Notes: generated from the letters alone by a model not told the origin. Shown: positions 25,118 through 33,824, counted from the first letter of the stretch. The stretch is DNA of 64,000 nt from Modestobacter italicus (GCF_000306785.1 NC_017955.1:5456001-5520000); one strand, 5' to 3'. Numbers and translations are program-made.

Positions 25118-25867
25118 ATGCCGGTCTGGCTGGAGGCGGGGCTGTGGGGGCTGCTCGGCGGCGCGGCGCTGGTCATCGGGGCCGCGGTCGCCTGGTTCGT
25201 GCGGGTGCCGCCGGCGGTGGTGGCCTCGGTCATGGCCTTCGGCTCCGGGGTGCTCATCTCCGCCGTCGCCTTCGACCTGATGGAGGAGGCCGCCGACACC
25301 GGCGGGCTGCTGCCCACCGCGGTGGGCTTCCTCGGCGGCGCGAGCGCCTACCTGGCGGCCAACGCGCTGCTCGCCGCGCGCGGCGCCCGGCACCGCAAGC
25401 GCTCCGGGGGCCAGCAGCCCTCCGAGAGCGAGCAGGCCGGCAGCGGCACGGCCATCGCGGTCGGGGCGCTGCTCGACGGCATCCCGGAGTCCGTCGTCCT
25501 CGGGGTGGGGTTGCTCAGCGGCGGCTCGGTGAGCCTGTCGGTGCTGGCTGCGGTGTTCATCTCCAACGTCCCCGAGGGCCTGTCCAGCGCGGCCGGCATG
25601 AAGCGCAGCGGCCGGTCGGCCGGCTACGTCTTCGGGGTGTGGACGACGATCGCGGTGCTCAGCGGCGCGGCGGCGCTGCTGGGCTACGTCTCCCTCGGGG
25701 GTGCACCGCCGGAGGTCGTCGCGGTCATCACCGCGGTCGCCGCCGGCGCGATCCTCACCATGATCGCCGACACGATGATCCCCGAGGCCTTCGAGCGCAC
25801 CCGGACGTGGACCGGGCTGATCACCACGGTCGGCTTCCTGGTCGCCTTCGCGATCGACCGGGCCTAG
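25118..25867 (+). CDS. ZIP-family metal transporter
   Basis: A 249-residue membrane protein with about eight hydrophobic helices and a polar cytoplasmic loop rich in Arg, Ser and Glu (about residues 88 to 108). The ZIP signature helices read GALLDGIPESVVLG and VFISNVPEGLSSAAG. In ZupT-type transporters the equivalent motifs begin with His (HNxPEG); both positions lack His here, so metal preference may differ or transport may be altered. It is probably cotranscribed with the ATPase upstream. The start has a GGGAG ribosome site seven bases ahead. Confidence 0.82.
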   Translation: MPVWLEAGLWGLLGGAALVIGAAVAWFVRVPPAVVASVMAFGSGVLISAVAFDLMEEAADTGGLLPTAVGFLGGASAYLAANALLAARGARHRKRSGGQQPSESEQAGSGTAIAVGALLDGIPESVVLGVGLLSGGSVSLSVLAAVFISNVPEGLSSAAGMKRSGRSAGYVFGVWTTIAVLSGAAALLGYVSLGGAPPEVVAVITAVAAGAILTMIADTMIPEAFERTRTWTGLITTVGFLVAFAIDRA

Positions 25868-25882
25868 GTGCAAGGTGTCCTG

Positions 25883-26824
25883 GTGAGCACCCCAGCCGAC
25901 GTCCGCACGCCCGAGGAGATCAGCGTCCCGGTGCAGGGCGGTGACCTGGCCGCCCTCTACTGGGCCGCGGACGCCCCCGGCGCCCCGCTCGTCGTGCTGG
26001 TGCACGGCATCACCGGCAACGCCATGGTGTGGGGCAAGGTCGCCGCGGAGCTGGCCGGCGGGTGCGAGGTCGTCGCCCCGGACCTCCGCGGCCGGGCCCG
26101 CAGCGCGGGGCTGCCCGGGCCCTACGGCCTGTCCGCGCACGCGGCCGACCTCACCGCGCTGCTGGAGCGGTTCGGGGCCGACGGCGAGGCCGGGGCCGAC
26201 GCCACGGTGCTGGTCGGCCACTCGATGGGCGGCTTCGTCGCGGCGCTGGCCACCGCCGGCTCGGCCCGCGACCTGGTGCACGGGCTGGTGCTCGTCGACG
26301 GCGGCCTCCCCTTCGCCGTCCCGCCGGCGGCCGACACCGACGACATGCTCGCCGCCTTCCTCGGCTCGTCGCTGGAGCGGCTGGACCGCTCCTTCCCCGA
26401 GCTCCCGGCGGTGCGCGCGTTCTGGAGCGAGCACCCGGCGGTCGGCCCGTGGGTCGGCGACCCGGCGGTGGCGGAGTTCCTGATGCGCGACCTCACCGGC
26501 AGCGAGCCCGACCTGCACAGCGCGGTGGTGCACGAGGCGGTCCGGGTCGACGGCGCCGACATGCTGCGCAACGAGGCGGTGCTGGAGGCGACGACCGACC
26601 TGCCGGTGCCCGCGACCCTGCTCTGGGCGACCCGCGGCATGGCCGGCGAGGTGCCCGGTCTCTACGACGAGGTGCGGTTGGCCGGGATGGGCCTGCACGA
26701 CGCCCACGTCACCGCCCGCGAGGTGCCGGACACCGACCACTGGTCGATCCTGTGGACCGAGCAGGGCGTCGCGGCCGTCACCGCGGCGGTGCGGGCGGCA
26801 GCGGCCCGCACCCCGCTCAGCTGA
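25883..26824 (+). CDS. Alpha/beta hydrolase fold protein
   Basis: A 313-residue hydrolase of unknown substrate. It shows the oxyanion segment VVLVHGITGNAMVWG, APDLRGRARS, the nucleophile elbow VGHSMGG, a helical cap region (about 150 to 225), and the catalytic His in TDHWSILW near the C terminus. The start is uncertain between the GTG at 25883, with AAGGTG in front, and a GTG at 25868 five codons earlier that abuts the ZIP stop. Its last eight bases overlap the convergent phosphatase gene. Confidence 0.85.
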   Translation: MSTPADVRTPEEISVPVQGGDLAALYWAADAPGAPLVVLVHGITGNAMVWGKVAAELAGGCEVVAPDLRGRARSAGLPGPYGLSAHAADLTALLERFGADGEAGADATVLVGHSMGGFVAALATAGSARDLVHGLVLVDGGLPFAVPPAADTDDMLAAFLGSSLERLDRSFPELPAVRAFWSEHPAVGPWVGDPAVAEFLMRDLTGSEPDLHSAVVHEAVRVDGADMLRNEAVLEATTDLPVPATLLWATRGMAGEVPGLYDEVRLAGMGLHDAHVTAREVPDTDHWSILWTEQGVAAVTAAVRAAAARTPLS

Positions 26825-28541
26825 CCGCGGGCCGCCCGCCGTCCATCGGGTGCGCCCGGACGGCGAGCAGCGCGACGTCGTCCTCCGCGCCGTCGGCCAG
26901 CAGCACGGCGAGCAGCCCGTCGCACAGCTCCTCCAGCGGCTCCGCCGCCAGGGCCCGCACGGCGGCGCGCAGCCGCTCCCGGCCCTGGTCCAGGTCGCCG
27001 GTGCGGCGCTCGAACAGCCCGTCGGTGAACAGCAGCAGGGTGCTGCCGGGCGGGACGACGGTGAGCCCGTCGGCGCGCGCGCCCGACCAGCCGATGCCCA
27101 GCGGCGGGCCCACCGGCCCGGTCAGGTCCACGACCTCACCGTCGGCCAGCAGCAGCAGCGGCAGCGGGTGCCCGGCCGAGGCCCACCGCACCCGGCGCAG
27201 ACCGGCCACCCGGTCGTCGTCGTCCTGCTCGACCCGGGCCACCAGCGCGGTCGCCAGGGTGTCGACGCCCAGGCCGACGACCGCCAGGTCGACCCGGCTC
27301 ATGACGTCGGCCGGGGCGTCCTGCCGGTCGTAGGCGATCGCCCGGACCAGCGTCTTGAGCTGGCCCATGACCGCGGCGGCCTCGAGGTCGTGGCCCATCA
27401 CGTCACCGATGACCAGCACGGTGGCCCCGTCGGGCTGCAGGAACGCGTCGTACCAGTCGCCGCCGATCGACACGTCCTGCACCGCGGGCCGGTAGCGCAC
27501 CGCCAGCTGCAGGTCGTCCGGCTGGACCGGCGGGGAGAGCAGGCTGCGCTGCAGCCGCTCGGCCACCCGGCTCTGCGCGGTGGTCAGCCGGGCGTTGTCC
27601 AGGGCGAGGGCGGCCCGGCGGGAGGCGATCTCGGCGGTGCGCAGCTCGGCGTCGGTGAACGCGCCCCGCTCGGGCCCGGTGACCAGGGTGAACGCGCCGA
27701 ACGGCTCGCCGCGGGCGGTGAGCGGGAAGGTGGCGACCGCGGTCGGCTGCAGCGGCGCCAGCGCGTCGCGGGCCGCCGGGGTGGTCATCGCGACCACCTG
27801 CTCGTCGGTGAGCGCCTGGATGACCACCGGCCGGCCCTCGCGCAGCGCGGTGGGCACGGGCGCGCTGGCCCGGTTGGTCGTCGCGCGGAGGTCGGCGTAG
27901 CGGTGCATCGCCGCGGCCATCGCCGGGTCGGCGTGCGCCCGGCCGAGGTCCCGCCGCCGGCCGTTCTCCACCACGCTCACCAGGCACCAGTCGGCCAGCA
28001 GCGGGACCACCAGCTCGGCGAAGCGCTGCACCGCCTCATCGGTGTCGGAGGTGCTGGTCATCGCCTGGCTGATGTCGCCGAGCAGCATCAGGTGGCGGCC
28101 GGCGAGCTCGGCGGCGGTCGCGGCCGCCTCGGCCTCCCCGGCCGCCAGCTCGCGGGCGGTGACGGCCTCCTCGCGGGTCCGCTCGACCTCGCGCCGCGCC
28201 GTGACGTCGTCGTAGGTGACGACGAGGCCGGCCTCGGTGCGGAAGGCGTCGACCTGGAACCAGATGCCGAGCGGGCCGAACCAGGCCTCGAACCCGGCCG
28301 CGCGGCCGGTCTCGGCGACCCGCCGGTAGTGGTGCTCGAAGGGGCTGCCGACGGCCTCGGGGAACTCCTCCCACACGACCGCGCCGGTGAGCTCCGCGAC
28401 GGTCCGGTCGAGCAGGCGCGCGCCGGCGGGGTTGATGTAGCTGAACCGCCACTGCTGGTCCAGCACGAACAGCGGGCGGGCCATCCCCTCGACCGCCGAC
28501 ATCAGGACGTCGGCCGCCACGGCCCCGCCCACCCCGGTCAC
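26817..28541 (-). CDS. PAS-GAF-SpoIIE (PP2C-type) sensor phosphatase
   Basis: A 574-residue soluble signalling phosphatase of the RsbU type, which in other actinobacteria dephosphorylates anti-anti-sigma factors. Domains in order: a PAS domain (about 12 to 120, including FVLDQQWRFSYINPAGARLL), a short coiled coil rich in Ala and Glu (about 120 to 150), a GAF domain (about 165 to 320) and the phosphatase domain (about 340 to 570) with GGDWYDAF, VIGDVMGHDLEAA, WASAGHPLPLL, LLLFTDGLFERR and DDVALLAVR. No anti-sigma partner is adjacent. The start is a GTG. Confidence 0.9.
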   Translation of the reverse strand: MTGVGGAVAADVLMSAVEGMARPLFVLDQQWRFSYINPAGARLLDRTVAELTGAVVWEEFPEAVGSPFEHHYRRVAETGRAAGFEAWFGPLGIWFQVDAFRTEAGLVVTYDDVTARREVERTREEAVTARELAAGEAEAAATAAELAGRHLMLLGDISQAMTSTSDTDEAVQRFAELVVPLLADWCLVSVVENGRRRDLGRAHADPAMAAAMHRYADLRATTNRASAPVPTALREGRPVVIQALTDEQVVAMTTPAARDALAPLQPTAVATFPLTARGEPFGAFTLVTGPERGAFTDAELRTAEIASRRAALALDNARLTTAQSRVAERLQRSLLSPPVQPDDLQLAVRYRPAVQDVSIGGDWYDAFLQPDGATVLVIGDVMGHDLEAAAVMGQLKTLVRAIAYDRQDAPADVMSRVDLAVVGLGVDTLATALVARVEQDDDDRVAGLRRVRWASAGHPLPLLLLADGEVVDLTGPVGPPLGIGWSGARADGLTVVPPGSTLLLFTDGLFERRTGDLDQGRERLRAAVRALAAEPLEELCDGLLAVLLADGAEDDVALLAVRAHPMDGGRPAVS

Positions 28542-28565
28542 GGCACCACTGTGCCGTATGCCCGG

Positions 28566-29951
28566 CTACCGGGGGTCGACCTCGGGCTCAGGGGCCTTCG
28601 CGGCGTGCTCGTCGTCGAGCATCGTCGCCTCGTCGAACGGGCGGTTGCCGGCGAGCACCTGGTCGAGCTGCTCCCGGTCGAGCTCCTTGGTCCAGTGGGC
28701 GATCAGCACGGTGGCGATGGCGTTGCCGGAGAAGTTGGTGACCGCCCGGGCCTCGGACATGAACCGGTCGATGCCCACGATCAGGCCGACGCCGTCGAGC
28801 AGCTCCGGCCGGTGCGAGGACAGCCCGCCGGCGAGCGTGGCCAGCCCGGCCCCGGTGACCCCGGCCGCGCCCTTCGAGGCGATGATCATGAAGACCAGCA
28901 GCCCGATCTGCTCGCCCAGCGACAGCGGGTCGCCGAGCGCCTCGGCGATGAACAACGAGGCCATCGTCAGGTAGATCGCCGTCCCGTCCAGGTTGAACGA
29001 GTAGCCGGTCGGCACCACGATGCCGGCCACCGGCTTGGAGACCCCGACGTGCTCCATCTTCGCGATCAGCCGGGGCAGCGCGGTCTCCGACGACGACGTC
29101 GAGACGATGAGCAGGAACTCCCGGCCCAGGTACTTCAGCAGCTTCCACACGTTGACCCGGGCGAAGACCCACAGGACCGTGCCGAGCACGCCGAAGACGA
29201 AGATGACGCAGGTCGCGTAGAAGCCGAGCATCAGGACGGCGAGGCTCTTCAGCGCGTCGACGCCGGTGGCCCCGACGACGGCGGCGATGGCACCGAACGC
29301 ACCGATCGGCGCCACCCACATGATCATCGCCAGGATCCGGAAGACCAGCCGCTGGAAGTGGCCGACGCCGCGCAGGATGGGCTCCCCCGCCGCGCCCATC
29401 GACTGGATCGCGAACCCGACCAGCAGGGCGATCAGCAGCGCCTGCAGCACCGAGCCCTCGGTCAGCGCGGAGACCAGCGTGGTCGGGATGAGCCCCAGGA
29501 TGAACCCGGTGGTGCCGCCCTCCCCCTCGCCCTCGGTGGCGAGGTCGGCACCCCGGCTGCGCAGCTCGTCGGTGAGCTGCAGCCCGTCGCCGGGGTGCAG
29601 CAGGTTGCCGACGACCAGCCCGATGGCCAGCGCGAAGGTGGACATCAGGACGAAGTAGCCCAGCGCCAGGCCACCGACCCGGCCGACCTGGGCGGCCTTC
29701 CGGATCGAGCCGATGCCCAGCACGATCGTGCAGAAGATGACCGGCGAGATCAGCATCTTGATCAGCGCGACGAACGCGTCACCGAGCCACTTGAGGCCGA
29801 CCGCGAAGTCCGGGAAGACCAGGCCCACCACGATCCCGAGCGCGACGGCGGCGATGACCGACAGGTAGAGGAGGTGCGTCCGGTCGCGGCGGCGGCTCGG
29901 CGTGCCGGTGTCGGTCCCGCCGTCGTCCCGGGGTGAGCTGCTGGTGGCCAT
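28566..29951 (-). CDS. dctA: Dicarboxylate/cation (DAACS family) symporter
   Basis: Sodium- or proton-coupled uptake of C4-dicarboxylates or acidic amino acids. The 461-residue product has about eight hydrophobic helices and the family signatures STSSSETALPRLIAKM and GYSFNLDGTAIYLTMA, plus NFSGNAIATVLIAHW near the C terminus. The Ser-rich and NLDGT motifs point to the DctA/GltP family; DctA is my best guess on length and C-terminal extension. The ATG at 29951 has an AGGA ribosome site; the frame is open to 29999. Confidence 0.88.
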   Translation of the reverse strand: MATSSSPRDDGGTDTGTPSRRRDRTHLLYLSVIAAVALGIVVGLVFPDFAVGLKWLGDAFVALIKMLISPVIFCTIVLGIGSIRKAAQVGRVGGLALGYFVLMSTFALAIGLVVGNLLHPGDGLQLTDELRSRGADLATEGEGEGGTTGFILGLIPTTLVSALTEGSVLQALLIALLVGFAIQSMGAAGEPILRGVGHFQRLVFRILAMIMWVAPIGAFGAIAAVVGATGVDALKSLAVLMLGFYATCVIFVFGVLGTVLWVFARVNVWKLLKYLGREFLLIVSTSSSETALPRLIAKMEHVGVSKPVAGIVVPTGYSFNLDGTAIYLTMASLFIAEALGDPLSLGEQIGLLVFMIIASKGAAGVTGAGLATLAGGLSSHRPELLDGVGLIVGIDRFMSEARAVTNFSGNAIATVLIAHWTKELDREQLDQVLAGNRPFDEATMLDDEHAAKAPEPEVDPR

Positions 29952-30006
29952 GGGGGTGATCCTCGCGCGGCGGCCACGGCCCGGCCACAGGACCCCCACA
30001 GACGAC

Positions 30007-30052
30007 GGACGGGGGAGCAGGGCCGCCCGGAGGCGGTCCCGCTCCCCCGTCC
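30007..30052 (-). terminator. Strong hairpin terminator after the chemotaxis locus
   Basis: The perfect 12-base arms GGACGGGGGAGC (30007-30018) and GCTCCCCCGTCC (30041-30052) enclose a second GC-rich stem (GGCCGCC with GGCGGTC, loop CGGA). It lies 17 bases after the last leftward chemotaxis gene. There is no U-tract, as is common in high-GC actinobacteria. Confidence 0.75.
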
Positions 30053-30068
30053 GGGGTGCTGGGTGGTT

Positions 30069-30554
30069 CTAGTGGGCCATCACGATCGACAGGGCGCCGG
30101 AGCCGTAGCCGGCCACGTCCACCTTCAGGTCGATCCGGTTGAACGCCGCGGCCAGGCCGGCGATGTCCCCCGGGACGGACTCCCCCGGCGCGTACAGCTT
30201 GTACAGCTTCGAGTGGTTGATGCCCTCGCCGTTGAACATCGACGCGGCGATGTTCACCACCTCGTAGACCGCCTCGAGGTGCATCGGGTAGAGCTCGCCC
30301 TCGTCGATCGCGTCCTCCAGCCCGCCCTTGGGGAGCAGGGCCAGCGCGCCGGCCAGCCAGGCGGCCAGCCGGATGTCGAGCAGGCAGAGCGCGGTGGTCG
30401 CCATCGTCGGGTCGACGTAGACGGCCACGGCCGCCTTCGCGTTCAGCGACACCGGGTCACCCGGGGAGACCGTGACGTCCTTGCCGAACAGGCTCTCCAG
30501 CAGGTCGCGGACGTCCTTGGGCGTCGGCAGCACGGCCGGCAGGACGGCGGTCAC
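30069..30554 (-). CDS. Chemotaxis-locus protein, possible CheC/CheX-like
   Basis: Last gene of the leftward che unit, 161 residues, GTG start overlapping the upstream cheY stop (GTGA). I do not recognise the family with certainty. A central helix reads MHLEAVYEVVNIAASMFNGEG; its Glu-Val-Val-Asn fits the E-x2-N active-site pattern of CheC/CheX/FliN-fold CheY phosphatases, and the protein ends in a beta-rich stretch (LKVDVAGYGSGALSIVMAH) compatible with that fold. Such a protein next to CheY would dephosphorylate CheY-P. An unrelated adaptor role is equally possible. Confidence 0.6.
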   Translation of the reverse strand: MTAVLPAVLPTPKDVRDLLESLFGKDVTVSPGDPVSLNAKAAVAVYVDPTMATTALCLLDIRLAAWLAGALALLPKGGLEDAIDEGELYPMHLEAVYEVVNIAASMFNGEGINHSKLYKLYAPGESVPGDIAGLAAAFNRIDLKVDVAGYGSGALSIVMAH

Positions 30555-30913
30555 GAGATCACCCCGTCCAGGGCTTCCTTGAAGGTGTCCTCGTTGAACG
30601 GCTTGGCGATGAGGAACATGGCGCCGGCGTTGGCCGCCTTGGCCCGCATCTCCGGGGAGCCCTCGGAGGTCACGAAGCCGAAGGGCACCTGCGAGCCCGA
30701 CGCACGCAGCGCCTCGAGGCACTCGATGCCGCTCATCTCGGGCATGTTCCAGTCCGACAGGACCAGGTCGGGCGACTCGGCGCCGACCATCTCGAACGCC
30801 TCCCGGCCGTTCTCGGCCTGGATGATGTCGTGGTCGTCGTAGCCCGCCTGCCGGAGGGTGCGGATCACGATCTGCCGCATGACACGGCTGTCGTCGGTCA
30901 CCAGGATCTTCAC
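30551..30913 (-). CDS. cheY: CheY-type response regulator (second copy)
   Basis: A stand-alone receiver domain of 120 residues without output domain. The acidic pocket (Asp7, Asp8), phosphoacceptor Asp54 in LSDWNMPEM, a conserved Thr/Ser in FVTSEG and the Lys of IAKPF are all present. The GTG start overlaps the stop of the upstream CheC/CheX-like gene. Its closest relative here is the other receiver at 31407-31790; either could be the motor-binding CheY and the other a phosphate sink. Confidence 0.9.
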   Translation of the reverse strand: MKILVTDDSRVMRQIVIRTLRQAGYDDHDIIQAENGREAFEMVGAESPDLVLSDWNMPEMSGIECLEALRASGSQVPFGFVTSEGSPEMRAKAANAGAMFLIAKPFNEDTFKEALDGVIS

Positions 30914-31410
30914 TGCGGCACCTCAGTTCCGCTCGGGTGCGGGGCGGTGCCCTGCACGGTGATGGTCAGGAAGTCCCCTCGCCACTGACCGACGAGGGCA
31001 CAGACGTCGTCCAGCCGGCCGCGCGGCGGGGCCGTGCCGATCCGGGGGAGACCCAGCCGGGACTCACCCGGCAGGACGCTCTTGATGTTGCCGCCGAGCA
31101 CGTTGGCCAGCTCGCCCAGCGCGTCGGCGACGTCCTCGTCATCCACGACCGCGGGCGGGCGGGACATCAGGACGTTCTCGGTGAGCGCCCGGGCGGTGGC
31201 GGGGGAGCAGGTGAGGACGACGGAGCCGGTCCACGGCCCGACGATGTCCACCCAGGCGCTGACCACCTCCGCCGGCGGGGCGACCGGGACGGGCACGAAC
31301 GCCTCGCCGTCACCGACCAGCGAGGGCCAGACCTCGTCGGCGATGCTCTGCACCGTCGCCGGGTCCAGCAGGGTCGAGACGGGCTGCGCCTGCGTCTGCG
31401 CGGTGGTCAC
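30910..31410 (-). CDS. cheX: CheC/CheX-family chemotaxis phosphatase-like protein
   Basis: A 166-residue protein carrying the CheX/CheC active-site helix ADALGELANVLGGNIKSVLP, in which Glu and Asn of ELAN form the E-x2-N motif that positions water for CheY-P hydrolysis. The preceding strand (VVSAWVDIVGPWTGSVVLTC) and the final LTITVQGT fit the fold. Only one clear E-x2-N motif is present, as in CheX rather than CheC. It is encoded between two cheY genes with GTGA overlaps on both sides, so the three are translationally coupled. Confidence 0.78.
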   Translation of the reverse strand: MTTAQTQAQPVSTLLDPATVQSIADEVWPSLVGDGEAFVPVPVAPPAEVVSAWVDIVGPWTGSVVLTCSPATARALTENVLMSRPPAVVDDEDVADALGELANVLGGNIKSVLPGESRLGLPRIGTAPPRGRLDDVCALVGQWRGDFLTITVQGTAPHPSGTEVPQ

Positions 31411-31790
31411 GCGGTCACCTGCTCGGGGAGCAGGCCGAGCAGCGCGAGCTTGTCCCGCAGCGCGTCGGCCGTGAAGGGCTTGATCAGGTACTCGTGGGCG
31501 CCGGCGGCCAGCGCCTTGACGATCTGACCCGTCTCGCTCTCCGTGGTCACCATCATCAGCGTGACCTGGCGGTGCGCCGGGTTGGCCCGGACGGCGAAGA
31601 CGAACTGCAGCCCGTCCATCACCGGCATGTTCCAGTCGATGCAGCAGAGGTCGGGCGTCCAGCCCTCCTCCAGCACGTCGAGGGCCTGACGGCCGTCGCC
31701 GGCCTCACGCACCTCGTATCCGAAGTCCTTGAGGATCGTGCCGACGATGCGCCTCATGGCACGGGAGTCGTCGATCACCAGAGCTCTCAT
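31407..31790 (-). CDS. cheY: CheY-type response regulator (first copy)
   Basis: A 127-residue single receiver domain: Asp7 and Asp8 in VIDDSRAMRR, phosphoacceptor Asp52 in CIDWNMPVMDG, Thr in MMVTTES and Lys in YLIKPF. WNMP after the phosphorylation site is typical of chemotaxis CheY. It is encoded one base after cheR and overlaps the CheX-like gene downstream. Confidence 0.92.
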   Translation of the reverse strand: MRALVIDDSRAMRRIVGTILKDFGYEVREAGDGRQALDVLEEGWTPDLCCIDWNMPVMDGLQFVFAVRANPAHRQVTLMMVTTESETGQIVKALAAGAHEYLIKPFTADALRDKLALLGLLPEQVTA

Positions 31791-31791
31791 C

Positions 31792-32616
31792 TCAGGCTCC
31801 CTTCCGTGGGCGGTACGCGGAGCCGCGGCCGAGGACGACCCGCTCCCAGTTCTCGTCGACGCCGAGCGTCGTCTCCGCGGCCCCCAGGAACAGCCACCCG
31901 TCGGGGCGCATGAGCTGGCGGACGCGGCCGAGGATCGCCTGCTTGGTGGGCAGGTCGAAGTAGATGAGCACGTTGCGCAGGTAGACCACGTCGAACGGGC
32001 CCATCCGGGGCAGCGGTGCGGCGAGGTTGCACTCGCTGGCGGTGATCATCCGGCGCAGGGCGGGGGCGATCTCCCACTCGTTGCCCGCCCGGGTGAAGTG
32101 CCGCACGAGCATCGAGGCCGGCAGCCCGCGGTTGACCTCGAGCTGGCTGAACCGGCCGGCACGGGTGCGCTCCACCATCTGCCGGGACAGGTCGGTCGCG
32201 GTGATCGACACCCGGGTGGCGGCGTTCGGCAGCGCGTCGGACAGCAGCATCGCGACCGTGTAGGCCTCCTGCCCGCTGGAGCAGGCCGCCGACCAGATCT
32301 GCAGCCGCTCGTCCGGGCGCCGGGCCGCCACCAGCTGGGGCAGCACCGTGCCGGTGAGCGCGGTGAACGGGTCGCCGTCGCGGAACCACGACGTCTCGTT
32401 GGTGGTCAGCGCCTCGACGATCCGCCGGGTGGTGGCCGCGTCGGGGCGGCTGCGGACGCTCTCGACCAGCTCGCTGACCCCGGACAGGCCGCGCTGCTGG
32501 GCCATCGGCAGCAGCCGGGCCTCGACCAGGTACTCCTTGCCCGGTTGCAGGACGATCGCGCTCTCGCGGTGCACCAGCTGGCGCACCCAGTCGAAGCTCG
32601 TGGCGGTGAGGGTCAT
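31792..32616 (-). CDS. cheR: Chemotaxis protein methyltransferase
   Basis: Methylates glutamates on chemoreceptors using S-adenosylmethionine. The 274-residue product has the N-terminal helical domain (about 1 to 75) and the catalytic domain with LTTNETSWFRD, the SAM-binding WSAACSSGQEAYT, ITATDLSRQM and VVYLRNVLIYFD. The ATG overlaps the cheB stop (ATGA), the usual coupling of these antagonists. Confidence 0.95.
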   Translation of the reverse strand: MTLTATSFDWVRQLVHRESAIVLQPGKEYLVEARLLPMAQQRGLSGVSELVESVRSRPDAATTRRIVEALTTNETSWFRDGDPFTALTGTVLPQLVAARRPDERLQIWSAACSSGQEAYTVAMLLSDALPNAATRVSITATDLSRQMVERTRAGRFSQLEVNRGLPASMLVRHFTRAGNEWEIAPALRRMITASECNLAAPLPRMGPFDVVYLRNVLIYFDLPTKQAILGRVRQLMRPDGWLFLGAAETTLGVDENWERVVLGRGSAYRPRKGA

Positions 32617-33725
32617 CGGAGTCCTCCGGCTCGGGCGGCCGCGAAGGCGGCCGCGGGTCGGGGGGTGGGGAGCAGGCGCAGGACGGCCTCGGCCACCCGG
32701 CCCAGCGGCACGACCTCGTCGGCGAAGCCGGCCTGGGTGACGGCGCCGGGCATGCCCCAGACCACCGAGGTGGCCTGGTCCTGGGCGATGACACTGCCGC
32801 CGGCCTCGCGGATCTGGCCCGCGCCGACCCGGCCGTCGGAGCCCATCCCGGTGAGGACGACGCCCAGCACGGCGCCGTCGTAGGCGGCCACCGCGGAGCG
32901 GAAGAGCACGTCGACGGCGGGCCGGCAGAAGTTCTCCGGCGGCGCCTGGTTCAGCGCCGTCCGGCGGGCCGCACCGCTGCTGCCGATGGTCAGGTGGAAG
33001 TCGCCGGGGGCGATGTGCACGGTGCCGGGCAGCAGCGGGGTGCCGTCGGCGGCCTCCACCACGGTCAGCGCGCAGAGCCGGTCCAGCCGCTGGGCGAACT
33101 GGCGGGTGAAGACGGGGGGCATGTGCTGCACCAGCAGCACCGGCACCGGCAGCGAGGCCGGCAGCAGCGGCAGCACCTTGGTCAGCGCCTCGGGTCCGCC
33201 GGTCGAGGAGCCGATCACCAGGACGGCGGGCTCCTTGGGCGCGCGGGCGCGCGGCGCCGGCGGCCGGACGGCGACCGGCGCCGCCGCCGGGGCGGCCGTG
33301 GGGCCCCCCGTCAGCGGTCGGCCGGTGAGCGCCTTGATCTTCGGGGTGAGCTGCTGGCGCACGCTCTCCATCGACTGCGCGACGCTGCCGACGTTCGCCG
33401 GCTTGGTGACGTAGTCGTTCGCGCCGGCCGACAGGGCGTCGAGGGTCGCCGAGGCGCCGCGCTCGGTCAGCGTGCTGAACATGATGATCGGCACCCGGTT
33501 GCGGGTCGCGCGGATGGCGCGGACCGCCTCGATGCCGTTCATCTCCGGCATCTCGATGTCCATCGTGATCAGGTCGGGCTTCAGCTGCTCGAGCTTGGCC
33601 ACGGCCAGCCGGCCGTTCGGCGCCGTCCCGACGACGGTGATCATCGGGTCCTCGGAGAGGACGTCGGTGACGATCTTGCGGACGACGACCGAGTCGTCGA
33701 CCACCATCACCCTGATCTCGTTCAC
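32613..33725 (-). CDS. cheB: Chemotaxis response regulator protein-glutamate methylesterase
   Basis: Removes methyl groups from receptors and deamidates them when phosphorylated by CheA. The 370-residue product has an N-terminal receiver domain (Asp10, Asp11, phosphoacceptor Asp56 in TMDIEMPEMNG, Lys108 in VTKPAN), a Pro/Ala-rich linker (about 138 to 165) and the methylesterase domain with IGSSTGGPEAL (nucleophile Ser174), LLVQHMPP (His201) and VLTGMGSDG (catalytic Asp). The start is a GTG after a GGGGGAA ribosome site. Confidence 0.96.
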   Translation of the reverse strand: MNEIRVMVVDDSVVVRKIVTDVLSEDPMITVVGTAPNGRLAVAKLEQLKPDLITMDIEMPEMNGIEAVRAIRATRNRVPIIMFSTLTERGASATLDALSAGANDYVTKPANVGSVAQSMESVRQQLTPKIKALTGRPLTGGPTAAPAAAPVAVRPPAPRARAPKEPAVLVIGSSTGGPEALTKVLPLLPASLPVPVLLVQHMPPVFTRQFAQRLDRLCALTVVEAADGTPLLPGTVHIAPGDFHLTIGSSGAARRTALNQAPPENFCRPAVDVLFRSAVAAYDGAVLGVVLTGMGSDGRVGAGQIREAGGSVIAQDQATSVVWGMPGAVTQAGFADEVVPLGRVAEAVLRLLPTPRPAAAFAAARAGGLR

Positions 33726-33749
33726 GCGTTCCCCCGCAGCCGATGGTCC

Positions 33750-33786
33750 GGCCGGTGGCCGCTCCCCACCTCTATCGGCACCGGCC
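33750..33786 (-). other. Hairpin in the cheB leader
   Basis: GGCCGGTG (33750-33757) pairs with CACCGGCC (33779-33786) and the stem extends inward by CCG/CGG past one bulged G. It sits in the 99-base gap between the unknown gene and cheB and may act as terminator, attenuator or RNA processing site. Confidence 0.5.
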
Positions 33787-33824
33787 GCCGGGGTCTTGAG
33801 CCCGACTGCGCGGGAGCTCGGGCG

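Noticed and set aside
26850-29936. Plus-strand open frame of 1028 codons
   Set aside because: It runs antisense through the PAS-GAF-PP2C and symporter genes and shows no recognisable protein features.
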